64,000 nt of DNA from Leptoclinus maculatus (lineage: Eukaryota; Chordata; Actinopteri; Perciformes; Stichaeidae), in assembly GCA_032191485.1 (NCBI GenBank), contig JAVDOI010000010.1, forward strand, positions 21,070,661 through 21,134,660, read 5' to 3'. Positions 12,901-24,029 of the stretch are shown here, piece after piece. The translations under genes were made by a program, and so were the position numbers. The first letter of the stretch is position 1; each line of letters opens with the position of its first letter. The notes below the pieces were generated by a model. It was not told the DNA's origin and searched no databases. It saw only the letters and a list, made by a program, of their open reading frames with translations.

Positions 12901-13894
12901 CAGGATATTTAGTCTATTCAAACCCACGCCTCTTAAAGCTTCTGCGTGTCTTTAAACTCCACTATAGTTGTGTTTTGCTGCGGTTGTTGGCCATTACCGC
13001 ACTGTTGCTGGTAGTCAGGACAGCAGGTGCTGTACTGGATGCACTGTGGATCGCACTCGCACAGCCGACCGCGCCTGAACGCCTCACCACAGCGGCCCTG
13101 ACAGGACTGAGCTGAGAACGACAGAACGTTAAGAACACATTGACCACAAGGGGCAGAAGAACTGGAAACAAGCTGTCAGACATGTGGCCCTGACAAATGA
13201 CTGCCTCGTAAAGTTAATATGGCTAACAATAGAGCAAACAGTTGCCCATCTACACATCCAGCAGACACACAGCAACTTTAGCATTGGTAACTTTGTCTGT
13301 CTGCCATTTGGTGCTGAGCAGGTATAGAGGCTCGTAAGTTCAAAGGAAACAAAGAAATTAGCCACAAAAAGTGAAAAAGGTTCAAATTAAAATGAGCAAA
13401 ACAAGCTGAAAACACAAAGCTAAAGCTACAACATTTAACAACTGTGAGTTAAATGTCAGACATATCTGTTTCACATGGATGAACCAGTTATATATATATT
13501 GATCTGTTGAGTGTCGTACCAGCGGTGCAAGTAGCCTGGAAGTCGAGGCAGCACTCGTTGTGTTGCAGGCAGCTGAAGTCACAGGTACACCGCTGGCCTC
13601 TGGTGAAAGCCTCCCCACAGCGACCCATGCAGCTGCCTGAGGGGAGACGGCATGGGGGGGGGGGCTCAGTAAGACTTACTTTTCATTCCAGTGTATTGAA
13701 TGACATCATAACTTCAGGTATCATCAAGCGGTTCGATCCCCGGTTCTGAGGTACCATGATGCATCAGAAGGGCAGTGTACACAACGTGCATATAGAAGGT
13801 TTAATCGACGTGTCCTACCTGGTCCAGCAGCAGCAGTGTAGGTCACAGCAAGGCCAAGCAACAGAAGCAGCAGTGACATCATCCTCGTCATCAT
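5410..13894 (-). CDS. prg4: prg4-like proteoglycan 4 (lubricin), short-mucin form
   Basis: Lubricin is a secreted boundary lubricant. Exons in transcript order: 13894-13819 (signal peptide, ATG at 13894, run of Leu), 13636-13520 and 13111-12998 (two somatomedin-B domains, each with all eight Cys, e.g. SCMGRCGEAFTRGQRC and SCQGRCGEAFRRGRLC), 12861-12802, 12398-12354 and 11472-11311 (Ser/Pro linker), 10064-9963, 9523-9437, 9282-9143 and 7550-7391 (hemopexin-like; GIPSPIDTVFTRCNC, YWRLDG, GYPKP, VYFFKRG), 6208-6110, 5812-5697 and 5585-5410 (ends VWLRCP). All junctions are in phase except 7391 to 6208: the donor leaves 1 nt but the next exon needs 2, so one exon there is unfound or the gene is damaged. 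The encoded part is about 484 aa. The long mammalian mucin exon is absent. The gene converges on tpr, as in mammals. Confidence 0.9.
6209..7390 (-). other. prg4 intron(s) hiding an unresolved exon
   Basis: The flanking prg4 exons are out of phase (1 nt against 2 nt). In the mammalian protein a segment between the VYFFKRG blade and the last blade is encoded here. I searched this stretch on the minus strand and found no convincing exon. At about 7187-7250 is a fragment containing GTGCCTTGCTCAAGGACAC, a motif common in dispersed fish repeats. Confidence 0.45.
8335..8401. repeat. (CA)n microsatellite in prg4 intron
   Basis: Almost pure CA with one CTG interruption near 8348. The apparent Cys-Val or His-Thr frames are artefacts of the dinucleotide. 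Confidence 0.95.
8748..9042. repeat. 26-bp minisatellite in prg4 intron
   Basis: About 11 head-to-tail copies of a 26-bp unit beginning GTAGCAGTACTAATCTACTA. Copies differ mainly by T or C in GCAG(T/C)AC. It is preceded by a short TAG run. It lies in the prg4 intron between exons 9282-9143 and 7550-7391. There are no spacers, so it is not CRISPR. Confidence 0.95.
9887..9945. repeat. (CA)n microsatellite near a prg4 donor
   Basis: In prg4 sense it is a (TG)n tract about 17 bp downstream of the donor of exon 10064-9963. Confidence 0.95.
10280..11296. repeat. 13/14-bp minisatellite in prg4 intron
   Basis: About 1 kb of interleaved 14-mers (ACTGCACCAGTGTG, with ACAGC and ACATC variants) and 13-mers (ACTGCACCAGGTG). 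The 13-mers contain CAGGTG, an E-box. The array starts just after the GTAAAG donor of prg4 exon 11472-11311, whose phase joins cleanly to exon 10064-9963, so the array is intronic. Because the unit has no stop in minus-strand frames, open frames up to 413 codons run through it (Val-Gln-Ser-His-Trp-Cys type). I do not count these as coding. Confidence 0.95.
12404..12448. repeat. 9-bp tandem repeat (GAAGGACAG)n
   Basis: Five copies directly beside the 45-bp prg4 mini-exon 12398-12354, on the acceptor side. In prg4 sense it gives a pyrimidine-rich CTGTCCTTC run, which could serve as an extended polypyrimidine tract. Confidence 0.85.
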
Positions 13895-14002
13895 CTTCAC
13901 ACAAAACTCTGCCTGAATGAAATCAACAGAAAGAGAGAATCAGCGGTTACCTCCTCAGTTACCTCTCCTTGTCTTCCTTCAATCTGTCAAGTCTGTTGGT
14001 CT

Positions 14003-14013
14003 TATATATATAT
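14003..14013 (-). promoter_or_regulatory. candidate TATA box for prg4
   Basis: On the minus strand the sequence ATATATATATAAG lies about 110 bp upstream of the prg4 ATG, a reasonable distance for a TATA promoter with a short 5' UTR. Composition alone cannot prove it. Confidence 0.35.
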
Positions 14014-14463
14014 GAGACGAAGGCACTGAGACAGGACACTTCTGATCAGCATCACACACCAACACACACACCCGCAGACTCATTAAACACTGCCAAGAGG
14101 TATTTAAACTTCCTACACTGGCAATAAATGAACTCCTACACACAGTAAACCCGTTTCAAGACCAGAAGCAGAAAGTCACTAATTACAAATGACCCTTTTT
14201 ACTGTGTGTTGTTGGATGCACAACAGAAAGCCTGTCTTTTACTTCCTTTTTGTGGTTTTTATATTCTACGTTTTTAAATATCAAATCATATCTTGGTCTA
14301 CTATTCTTTTATGTTGCCATTAAATTAATCAAAAACATTACAGTATTTAAGTGTATTTTTGTGAGGTCCGGCTTCATCCACATGATATTACTCCCACCTG
14401 TTAGTCCGGCTTTCTCTGCCAGCCAACTGGAATGAGGAATGAGGTGCTTGGGCCAGACAAAAC

Positions 14464-14496
14464 TGATGTCATGTGGTTTTTGACCACATGACATCA
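14464..14496. repeat. perfect 13-bp inverted repeat (hairpin)
   Basis: The arms TGATGTCATGTGG and CCACATGACATCA are separated by 7 nt. It lies upstream of prg4 in otherwise unremarkable DNA. Both arms contain the CATGTG/CACATG E-box-like hexamer. Confidence 0.85.
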
Positions 14497-14632
14497 GACT
14501 TTCACAAGCAGAGGATGAGGGGAAAGAGCCAAAGAGAGGAAATAAATGAGAGGGGTCAATCTGGTGAGGCATTTACTGTTTCATGTGGATAGACTGCTTA
14601 CTTCTGGATTGATTGTCCCTTACATTTTTACA

Positions 14633-14953
14633 TTAAAGGGATAGTTTGGCTGTTTTTAGGTGTGTTTGTATGAGCTTCTTCTCCATAGTCAGTGTTTTAC
14701 TACAGTAGATGGAGTTTATAGAAACAGACAGGAGAACCAGCACGGGAGCAAAGTAATGTACTGCTGCGGACGTATTTTAGACACCTGAAAATGCTAATAT
14801 CAGTTTAAACGTACGCTATATTTACATAGGATTAGGATAGGATTTTCACCACTTTACCAGACTCCATTGTCAAAAACATGTCATTTTAACTGGGTTGCTG
14901 GTCTACCGGCCGCCTCAATCAGTTAGTTTGTGTTATGTGGACTAACCCTTTAA
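14633..14953. mobile_element. TTAA-flanked MITE
   Basis: A roughly 320-bp element bounded by TTAA on both sides, with near-matching ends AGGGATAGT (left) and ACTAACCCT (right; complement AGGGTTAGT). TTAA target duplication suggests mobilisation by a piggyBac-like transposase. No coding frame is present. Confidence 0.6.
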
Positions 14954-17299
14954 AGCACCAACACACATCTCTTCATACGTCCATGATACAACCCCACTTC
15001 AAACAATCTGAACAAACTATGTAGTGCATATATGCAATTTGGGATTGGATTATCAACTGATTGAGGTTTGGTTACAGTCACTTACAAAACAACAGCTGCT
15101 GTGTCCCTTTGTTCTTCAGTTGACCCACAGCTCTATCACACTTGAGGGCGATGCAGACCTCAGACATTAAATGCGGTAATGTAGTCGTGGAACACCAGCA
15201 GCAGCCACTGAAGTGAAACTGATTGATGTAATGGGGAAAATATATTTTGTATCATGAAATGTTTTTAACAGATGAACAACTGAAAGAGAAAGAGGAGAAC
15301 ACTGACAAAACGCAGCAGTCCTGCAAAGTAGACAATCAATTTATGAGTCCAGTGTCTGGTTTTGTTTCGAACTGATCACACGCTCCCAGAGTTGAACGAA
15401 AGGTGAAGGTCTCGCCTTTGTCTGTGTGATGAGTTTAGGACAGACCATAAAACCATAAACTAGTTCCAAGTTGAGCGTACCTGGCATAAGTCCTGTGAAC
15501 CTGTGTTTGCTTAAATGATGTGATGTTCCTGTACGATGTTGAAGCTTCCAACACAGGCACTGACTGAGTGGCTGTGTTGCATTTTTCCCTTGCAAGCGAA
15601 TAAACGAACAAGACAACTTTGAATCTTCTGAAGACTATATTATTGATTTGTGAACAAAACTCTCTTCTCCCGATCAACATAGAAATATTCTACCACATTG
15701 ACTTTGGCCTGTCAAGGTGTCTGCTGCTGAGCCTGGGCCGTGTGTCCAGACGACGCGGTGCAGAGCCAGAGAGGGCGCCGCACGTTCCCTTCACTTGCAA
15801 ATAGCTGCTGAGCTACTGGATGCACTTTTACTTCACTCTTTCTCTCTCAGATCACTAGAAACAGAGGCCTCAATATTCCATCGCAGTTCCAGTACTGTAG
15901 AACTACAAACATTGCTTTGCCTAAATGTTTGTACATAAACCAGAATGTTAATAAAGCAACAAAAACTTGACAATCCCTTCATATTATACATTTTGATCGA
16001 TATATTTTGGTAACAAAGTTGAAATGTCAAAAAAAAACTTTTCTAGAGCAGAAGTTACAATTGTAAATGTCAGTTTTGAACCCTGGCCTCCGGATCATCA
16101 AAGCCAATGATTTAAACCCTAGACTATCATACAAGTCCTTAATGAGAGCTATGTACAATTACATCAAGTAAAATCATAATTTAGGTTATTTTAAACGACA
16201 AGGTAAGGTGATCATATTCTCAATCAATATTTGATAGTCCGGGCTGTAACATTTCAGTGACCGAAGTTCTGGTCAAGTGATGACAACTCCATGACAACAG
16301 AGCAAAAGTCCACCCCCTGATGAAGATGATGCGCGGGGGTGAAAGCTCTACACAACGCTACTAAGTGGACTTTGAGTTACAGTATTATTATTTTAAGTCC
16401 AAGGTCATGCTCAACTTTGACAACATTGTTTAATAACTGCCATGATGTCAAAGCACTCAATTTACCTAAAATTCTACGTTTTCTTGTACATCTCGCAGTT
16501 TAACAGTTATTGATTTCATTAACTTAATATCGTCTCCTTTCCCTAAAATCATGAAAACAGAAATGAACAAGAACGTCCCAGCAAAACAGATGTTACATAT
16601 ATTGAATAACGTGTTCTCTTGTTTCCACTTCAATATAGCAGTTTGCATGAAAGCTTATTCATTTTAATTTATGATGCAGACCCTCATCTTAACTGAGATT
16701 GTTTGATTTTTCTACAAAACTTCTATCATCATAAATTGAAAGGTGCTATAATCACAGACTGGTAAGAGGCCCCAGATAAGAGGAATGCTATTGGATGGAT
16801 GGTAAATGGCTGATCACCTCAATATTCTACACATATTGGCTTTCATGAAAGCAGAAGTTTGATATAAAGGATTTGAAAAGTAGAAAAAGGCTTTTTGACA
16901 TCTGTTGCAAATCAGCTTGTTGACACGTACAGGCCATCTGCTAGAGAGATGATCCAATGGGAATGAGTCACTGCAGACCAAAGACATCAACACACCCACT
17001 CTGTTCCCATTCACCTGTTGGTCTAACTCCTCCAATGAGCCCTCTGTGGTCACAGTGAGGCATTGTGATTGGCCAGACGGTCAGCTTAAAGCAGCTCATA
17101 AAACTTTATTAGCACCCCACATTGTGACCATGTACAGACTGTGGGACGCACGCTGGCGGGAAGTCCAGAACACCACACACACATTCAGTTGATCTTGAGA
17201 AACAGGAGGCCAGACAGACATTATGAAACGTGTATTTAAAGCGCGTCTGGCAAACAAAAAAGTAACTGAAAGAAGAATAGAGATTCATTCCACCTGACC
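14954..17299. other. intergenic region between prg4 and dusp12, first part
   Basis: AT-rich DNA with no recognisable exon. A block near 16290-16380 (CCCCCTGATGAAGATGATG, then GGGGGTGAAAGCTCT, then AAGTGGACTTTGAGTTAC) resembles a dispersed fish repeat but cannot be classified here. Confidence 0.5.
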
Positions 17300-18110
17300 G
17301 TGTGATTGTAAATGTAGTCCTTTAATTCTTTGACACGGTGGATCGTAGCACTATTATTGAAAGGTGGAGAACATGGGTTGGTATCTCAGGGACCGGCCCT
17401 CCAGTGGTTCTTCTCATATTATTCCAACAGAAAATGTTTTGTGTCTTTTGATGGCTTTACATCCTCTGAAGTATCATCTATGTATGAGGTGCCTCAGGGC
17501 TCCATTCTAGGACCAATTTTATTTCCTCTTAATACTCCCTTTGCTTCACATAATCAATCAGCACGATGTGTAATTTCATTGCTATGCAGACGATACGCAG
17601 CTGTACTTGTCCTGCAAACCAATTTTCTTCATCTTAACTCCTCGTAAACGGAAAGCGATGAGCACATGGACAAGCTCTGCCTGCTCTAAATTGATTTTAG
17701 ATCACAACCTCAATCTCGAGTCCCAAAAAACTAGCTTATTCTTGTTTTTTTCCAGTAGAGAAATATTGCTAGAATTTAGATAATTTCTGACGTTTAATAA
17801 TTTAAATAAAAGTTATTCATGCTCTTATTACTTCATTTCTGGATTATTGTTACGCAATGTTAACGTGCCTTAAACATGATTACACGGCTTCGGGCTGTCT
17901 AAAATGCAGCTGCCAGACTTTTAATCAAATCGCGAAAGCTTGATCAGTTCTCCAATATTTTAGCTTCCCTTCCTTCACTGGCTGATGTCCGTTTTAGAAG
18001 TGACTTTTAAGACCCTGCATGGTATGGCACACCCTTATCAATCATTGCTCACATATTTGATTGTTTGTAAAGCACTCTGTAACGGGTTGCTATTTAAATA
18101 AATTCATTAT
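17300..18110 (+). pseudogene. decayed L2-like LINE reverse transcriptase fragment
   Basis: Translation in shifting frames shows RT landmarks: LQWFFSYYSNRKCFVSF, then VPQGSILGPILF (domain B), then FHCYADDTQLYL near 17574-17625 (catalytic YADD). Downstream are degenerate LDYCYAMLTCL-like and SLTG-like pieces. Several frameshifts and stops break it. This order is typical of the L2/Jockey-superfamily LINEs common in fish. It ends near an AAATAAATTCATTATCATC tail. Confidence 0.8.
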
Positions 18111-19260
18111 CATCATCATTAATAGGCTAAATAAAGTGTATTTGAGAAATGTGTCTGTTTCTCTCTGTAGCTGCCAGGACGTTTTGTAGATCTGCATTTA
18201 CTTTGTGTGTTTTTTGTGCTCCTACTCTCTTCAGTTGACACTGGTAATAACTCCCCGATGGGGCTGCGGGTTGCTGACCAGTGTTTGCTTGCATTACCTC
18301 ACCCTCTTAAAGTCTTCCTGTCACCTCACTTGTCCTTAGTTTCAGCTTCATATCCATGTCACATGTACCTAATTCAAATTGGGAACCTTTTGTTGGATCA
18401 ACGTATTGATATATTTAAATATTTCTAAAAATGGCAGTCATGAATCCTACCTGGACTTCCACTCGGGAGTATTCCTATTCATCATGTTCAACAGTAATAC
18501 ATTGACCAGTCAGAAAGCACTGATTTATTGAGGACTACTGTGAAAAGGTGAGGTGAAACTCTATTATTCCTGGATTCTTTGGATTGCAATGTATCTATGA
18601 GTCTTAGCCTCACTTATTATTGTCTAGCTAGATTTTCCACTTTTTTTTCCAAAACTGTGTTTATTGGCTTTTGTTCATTTTCAGTAAACAGATCGCTAAA
18701 CATCCAGTGACACCACATTCTGGTTAAAAGGGGAAAAGTAACTAACGTAACTATAATGTACTGTAACAGCTCTGGTATATAAACAATCTGGGTTTGAGCA
18801 ACCAAACGGCTCATGAGAAATCAGAAAATTCTATCAAAAATAAACCAAGCTTTGAAAATTGTCTTTGAAAACAATGCTATAGGTGGTAGGCCTGTAACAT
18901 GAAAAGTGGCACCGCACACAACCTGGATTCGCCCCTGGTAATATGGCCCTGTAGCCTATCCTGTCAAATCAGCACATCAATAACATGACTGCTAACATTT
19001 GTGACCCTATATAATTACCATTTAGCCTCCATTTTCGGTCAAATATGTCAAACTGAAGTTAAAATCTGATGTAACTCCGGAACTAAAGAGCTCGCCTGTT
19101 TGTTTCCGCACGGACAGTGTCAGAGACGAACCAAAACACCTCAGTCGAAGCATGAGTGAAAGATGCTTCATGACTTAACGTTCTGAACTGTCTGCCTCAG
19201 TGACCACACGTTTCGTCTGTATCGAGCTCGGTTTCCTGAGTTGTTTTGTACTCAGTCGGT
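18111..19260. other. intergenic region upstream of dusp12
   Basis: No gene or clear repeat recognised. The last 200 bp become less AT-rich and contain a CACGTG motif at 19265-19270, consistent with approach to the dusp12 promoter. Confidence 0.4.
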
Positions 19261-19270
19261 GCATCACGTG

Positions 19271-19335
19271 TTGAACGCAGCTAGCAACCGGAACAGCAGA
19301 GTTACCCCGGAGAGCTCAAACAAGTGGCTAACGAG
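19271..19335 (+). other. candidate non-coding first exon of dusp12
   Basis: A sequence ending AACGAG is followed by GTGAGC at 19336, a good donor. The coding start at 19947 sits two bases after a CTGCAG acceptor (19944), which implies an upstream 5' UTR exon. The start of this exon is a guess. Confidence 0.35.
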
Positions 19336-19946
19336 GTGAGCTAACTACCGCATCCTCAGGCTGCCATCGTCATAGAGATGGCATGAGCTAAATGTTCAGG
19401 TCCAAGTCAAGGCAGACCCCTTTCTGTCATTTTATCAGGTCTTTCGACGTTATAGAGGACCAGTCTCCTACTTCATCGGGCGTGTAGCTAAAACACACCA
19501 CTTCAAATAGCACGTATACAAACAGCATTGAACAGATGTGAAACAGATGTGATAGGAGAGGACAAGGAGCCATAGACTAATACAGTGACCCTAACCCACA
19601 TTAGCAACAAAAAGTATGTAAAAACATGAAATTTGTAAATTAAAAATGTGCATAAATAAGAAATAAAGGAATATGTTACTCCAAAGTAAAAGTAACAGCA
19701 TTTTCATGAATGAAATCTTAAAAATATTGTATTACTATTATTATTTTCTAATTGCCATGTATTGATACTTTTTATCAGTCTGTTTATTTTTTACATTTTA
19801 TAACCAAAATATCTAACACATGTAAGTCAAAAATCGTAGAAAGAACCAAAAAATGAAGAAGCTTTTTTAATTGAATTACATTTTAATACCTGATGATTTT
19901 TTTTAAAGCAGACGTTAGGGTCAGCTCTGTGTCTGTCTCTGCAGTC

Positions 19947-21404
19947 ATGCTCCTGGTGGACCCCGGTTTGTACATCGGCACTGCGGCCGACCTGAATGAC
20001 AGCCAGGCATTGTCCGACGCAGCTGTCACTCACATCCTGTCCGTGGACTCTGTGGACCCCGCCCCTCTAGTTCCTGCTGATGGGGGCTTCCACAGGAAGT
20101 GGGTCAATGTTCTGGATGAGGTGACCTCTGACCTCCTGAGTCACATGGACGACTGCTTCCTGTTCATTCAGGAGGCTGTGGATGAAGGCAGAGCTGCACT
20201 CGTTCACTGGTAAGGGGTCAGAGGTCAACAGGATGCCTCTAGATTGGTTTCCATTAAGTGTTATACTTCAACCCTGTGTTTATCAATCAATTGATCAAAT
20301 GGTTAATAAAGACTCGTGACCAATATGTATGTACACTCACCAGCCACTTTATTAGGCACACCTGTTCAATTGCTTGTTAACACAAATAGCTAATCAGCCA
20401 ATCACATGGCAGCAACTCAATGCCTTTAGGCCTCTAGATGTGGTGAAGACGACTTGCTGAAGTTCAAAGCGAGCATCAGAATGGGGAAGAAAGGGGATTT
20501 AAGTGACTTTGAACGTGGCATGGTTGTTGGTGCCAGACGGGCTGGTCTTCAAAAACTGCTGATCTACTGGGATTTTTACAGAGAACGGTCCGAAAAAGAG
20601 AAGATATCCAGTGAGCGGCAGTTGTGTGGACGAAGATGCCTTGTTGATGTCAGAGGTCAGAGGAGTGGTTGGAGATGATAGAAAGGCAACAGTAACTCAA
20701 ATAACCACTCGTTACAACCAAGGTCTGCAGAATACCATCTCTGAACGCACAACACGTGGAACCTTGAAGCAGACGGGCTACAGCAGCAGAAGACAGATAA
20801 ATATATATTTTCTTGGCACACTTTGGGCCCCGTAGTACCAATTAAGCATGGTTTAAATGCCACGGCCTACCTGAGTATTGTTGCTGACCGTGTCCATCCC
20901 TTTATGACCACAGTGTACCCATCTTCTGATGGCTACTTCCAGCAGGATAATGCACCATGTCACGAAGCTCTAATCATCTCAAACTGGTTTCTTGAACATG
21001 ACGATGAGTTCACTGTACTCCAATGGCCTCCACAGTCACCACATCTCAATCCAATAGAGCACCTTTGGGATGTGGTGGAACGGGAGATTCGCATCATGGA
21101 TGTGCAGCCGACAAATCTGCAGCAACTGCGTGACGCTATCATGTCAATGTGGACCAAAATCTGTGAGGAATGTTTCCAACACCTTGTTGAATCTATGCTA
21201 CGAAGAATTAAGGCAGTTCTGAAGGCAAAGGGGGTCCAACCCGGTACTAGCAAGGTGTACCTAATAAAGTAGCCGGTGAGTGAATATGTATGTATATGTA
21301 TGTATATGTATGTGTATATATGTATATGTGTGTATATATATATGTCTATTTACATAAACTGGGGCTTTCTTTCTTTAACAATAAATTTACATTATCAATA
21401 GAGG

Positions 21405-21456
<52 letters not shown>

Positions 21457-23592
21457 TTGTCAGTCAGGCCGGTCGGAGTCGCAGTGCCACCATCATTACT
21501 GCTTATATAATGAAGAGACACCAGCTGGGTTTCACTGAGGCTTACCACAGACTGAAGACCATCAAACAGGACGTACAGTAAGTGTGTTTCTGTTCCTGCA
21601 CTGCTTCTTGAATCTATTTGATTCAATGACTGGCTAAAATGCCTGAAAGTGTGTCTGTAGTGTGTGTTTCTACTGTTTTAACTTGATCTGCGTCTCTATC
21701 TGGATTTTTGATGTACCTGTGAATTGGGTGTACTGACCCTTTCATTGTACTTTGTCAGAATGGAAGTCCTTATCAGATGCGGGAGAGATGATTGATAGCC
21801 GGTGGGTGTGTTTCAGGGTCAACCGTGGTTTTGAGGAGCAGTTGTGTCTGTACGAGGCCCTGCTGTGTGAAGTGGACACCTCCAGTCCTCTGTACAAACA
21901 GTACAGACTGACCAAGCTCATGGAGAAGTACCCTGGTAACCACACGCACACCAAATCCTTCAGTTTGATTCAAACGTGGCAGATATGTAGCCAACGCACA
22001 CTCTTTTCTTGCATGGATTCATTATTTGTGTATTAATTGCCAACGTTCTTTCTCTTGATGTGTGTGAGCAGAGTTGCAGCACATTCCGAGGGAGCTGTTT
22101 GCCGCCGACCCCGCTCACTCCAGCTCCTCTGAGGTGTCCTATCGCTGCAGGAAGTGCAGGTGAAAGGTGGACGAGTTTACACAGTGGCTGAATGGAGCAA
22201 CGTTTTCTAATGATGCTCATGAGTTCATGTCAAAGACCTTGAATGTCATATTCTTACTGATGCCAACAATAAGAAAAGTGCAAAAATGCCATATTTCTTT
22301 CATCACTTGGGCTTAAGCAATAATTAGCAGCAATTTAGGAAATGCACATCCTGACTCCATCTCCGTACTCCTCCTCTGCAGACGAACTCTGTTCCGTGGC
22401 TCCAGTATTCTCAGTCACCCTGTAGGAGAAGGAGCGCCAGCCTTTGGTTACAAGAAGTCCAGTGACCGCACTGGTAAGAACACAACCATGCTGTTCATCG
22501 AACTCATTTAGAACTGTGAGGCGGCACGCAGAGGCAGAGATCCAGCCCCGAGGGGACAGGATTAACGTCCATCAACCTACTTAGAGATCATAAGAAAACA
22601 GGATGCTCCATATAACTGCAGAACATTTCATCACATTTGAAGTTTTCCTCAGTGATGTTATGTGTACATCCATGGGTACACTGCAAAACTGCTCGTAGCT
22701 AATTAGATAGTTTAAAGACACACATTTTCTAAAAAAACAGGGCTGAAGTTAACTCTCTTAATCCATGGCAACATTACACCTCCTGCCTACATCCATCAGA
22801 GCATTATGGGAATTGAGTATGATTGTCCCCCAAATAGAAGTCTGGCAAATAATAGTGACAAAAAAACACATGAATATGTACTTTTTTTATTAATGTTGTT
22901 TACCAACAATATTCAAATGTTACAGAACATTTAGGAGCTGTTCTTCATGCATGATCTTCATCAGCAGATGGAGTTTGCCAAATAGGACAACTTTCTTTGC
23001 ACGGCAGCTGAATTCTCGCGGTATCACAAGATCACGCTGAAATCACGCTCGTCGGGCTTCGAGTAATGCGATCGTGACCGAACCACAGTGGTTTGGACCA
23101 ATCGGAGAGCTGTGAAGACCGACTGGCATCTAAGGGTGTGGTTTAGGTGTGCGTGACGCAACTCGGAAAGGCAACTGTTCGCTAAAGCAATAACGGCGGT
23201 TCCCGAAGAAATGCTGCATCAGTTCTATCAGATCTGGAGAGTTTTGATTCATTGAAAGAAGAGCAAAGAACGACACTGAATGTTACGATTATTTTGAGGT
23301 TTTTACATATACTTGCTTATGTATATGTACAGCATATATACTGTACATAACCCCTTTGGTGGAGGTAATAACAGCATTCTATTTCGGTGTCATGAAACGT
23401 GTTGTTGTCTAGGAGACGTCCAGTGTACGTCTTACTTCATCGAACCTGTGCAGTGGATGGAACAGGCTTTACTCAAAGTGATGGACGGACAGGTAACGCA
23501 CACGCACACACTAATCAGGAAGTACAGATATTCATTGGTGTAAAATACTTCCATAGGCGTTCCCCGCCTGATCTGATCTTCCCTCCCTTCTT

Positions 23593-23626
<34 letters not shown>

Positions 23627-23775
23627 TGTGTGTGTAGCTGCTGTGTCCTAAGTGTAGCTCTAAGCTGGGCTCATTCAGCTGGTGTGGTGATCAGTGTTCG
23701 TGTGGTCGTTGGGTCACTCCCGCCTTCCAGCTGCACCGCAACAGAGTGGACGAGATCCGACAGCTCAACGTGTAG
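19947..23775 (+). CDS. dusp12: dusp12, dual specificity protein phosphatase 12
   Basis: DUSP12 (the YVH1 family) is an atypical dual-specificity phosphatase with a C-terminal zinc-binding domain, linked in yeast to 60S ribosome maturation. Seven exons fit in phase: 19947-20209, 21464-21577, 21817-21935, 22072-22159, 22382-22473, 23413-23492 and 23638-23775 (TAG), giving 297 aa; human has 340, mostly through a longer N terminus. The catalytic loop reads HCQAGRSRS, and the active-site Cys codon TG|T is split by intron 1. The likely general-acid Asp lies in VLDEVTSDLLSH. The zinc domain shows CRKC, CPKC and QCSCGRW followed by VTPAFQLHRNRVDE. A Tc1 element sits in intron 1. (GT)n tracts precede the acceptors of exons 2 and 7. 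The ATG at 19947 was chosen because it follows an acceptor and matches the MLxVxPGLYxG start. Confidence 0.96.
20334..21282 (+). mobile_element. Tc1/mariner-type transposon (degenerate copy)
   Basis: The ends are inverted repeats of about 28 bp: CACTCACCAGCCACTTTATT at left, and the complement of AATAAAGTAGCCGGTGAGTG at right. The left flank is TA; the right flank is AA, probably a mutated TA. The length of 949 bp is short for an autonomous Tc1 element, pointing to internal deletion. It lies wholly inside dusp12 intron 1, in the same orientation as the gene. Confidence 0.9.
20480..21272 (+). pseudogene. Tc1-like transposase remnant
   Basis: The N-terminal piece starts MGKKGDLSDFERGMVVGARR (helix-turn-helix region). 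After frameshifts and an internal loss near 20800, the C-terminal piece (20823-21272) keeps FQQDNAPCH with the second catalytic Asp and SPHLNPIEHLWDVVEREI with the third acidic residue. The segment that should carry the first catalytic Asp is missing, so the copy cannot transpose by itself. Confidence 0.9.
21404..21454. repeat. (GT)n microsatellite at the dusp12 exon 2 acceptor
   Basis: About 25 GT units end only about 9 bp before the exon 2 acceptor CAG (21461-21463). This exon supplies the last base of the catalytic Cys codon. Confidence 0.95.
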
Positions 23776-24020
23776 AAATAACATTTCATCACTGCAGGAT
23801 GTTGTTCTTGTGTGACATTGTAAGTCAAGCCGGCTTGTACAGACACTTGCTTACTCACAGGAGAATTTAGTTTTTCAGAATGTCAGGTGGCCTTTCAAAT
23901 GGACTGTATTTTAGTTGTTTTTTTTCAGAAATTGGTGCTGAAACAATAACAGAAAATGTATTGTGTGTTTTCAATGATAGCGAATATTGGAATTGCGTTC
24001 ATCGAGACAGAAGCAGGACA

Positions 24021-24026
24021 AATAAA
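24021..24026 (+). promoter_or_regulatory. dusp12 polyadenylation signal AATAAA
   Basis: Canonical hexamer about 245 bp after the dusp12 stop. Another AATAAA occurs near 24366, so alternative ends are possible. Confidence 0.5.
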
Positions 24027-24029
24027 TGA

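Noticed and set aside
17330..17647. Possible host gene with VPQGSILGP motif
   Set aside because: The motif and the following YADD box identify a decayed LINE reverse transcriptase.
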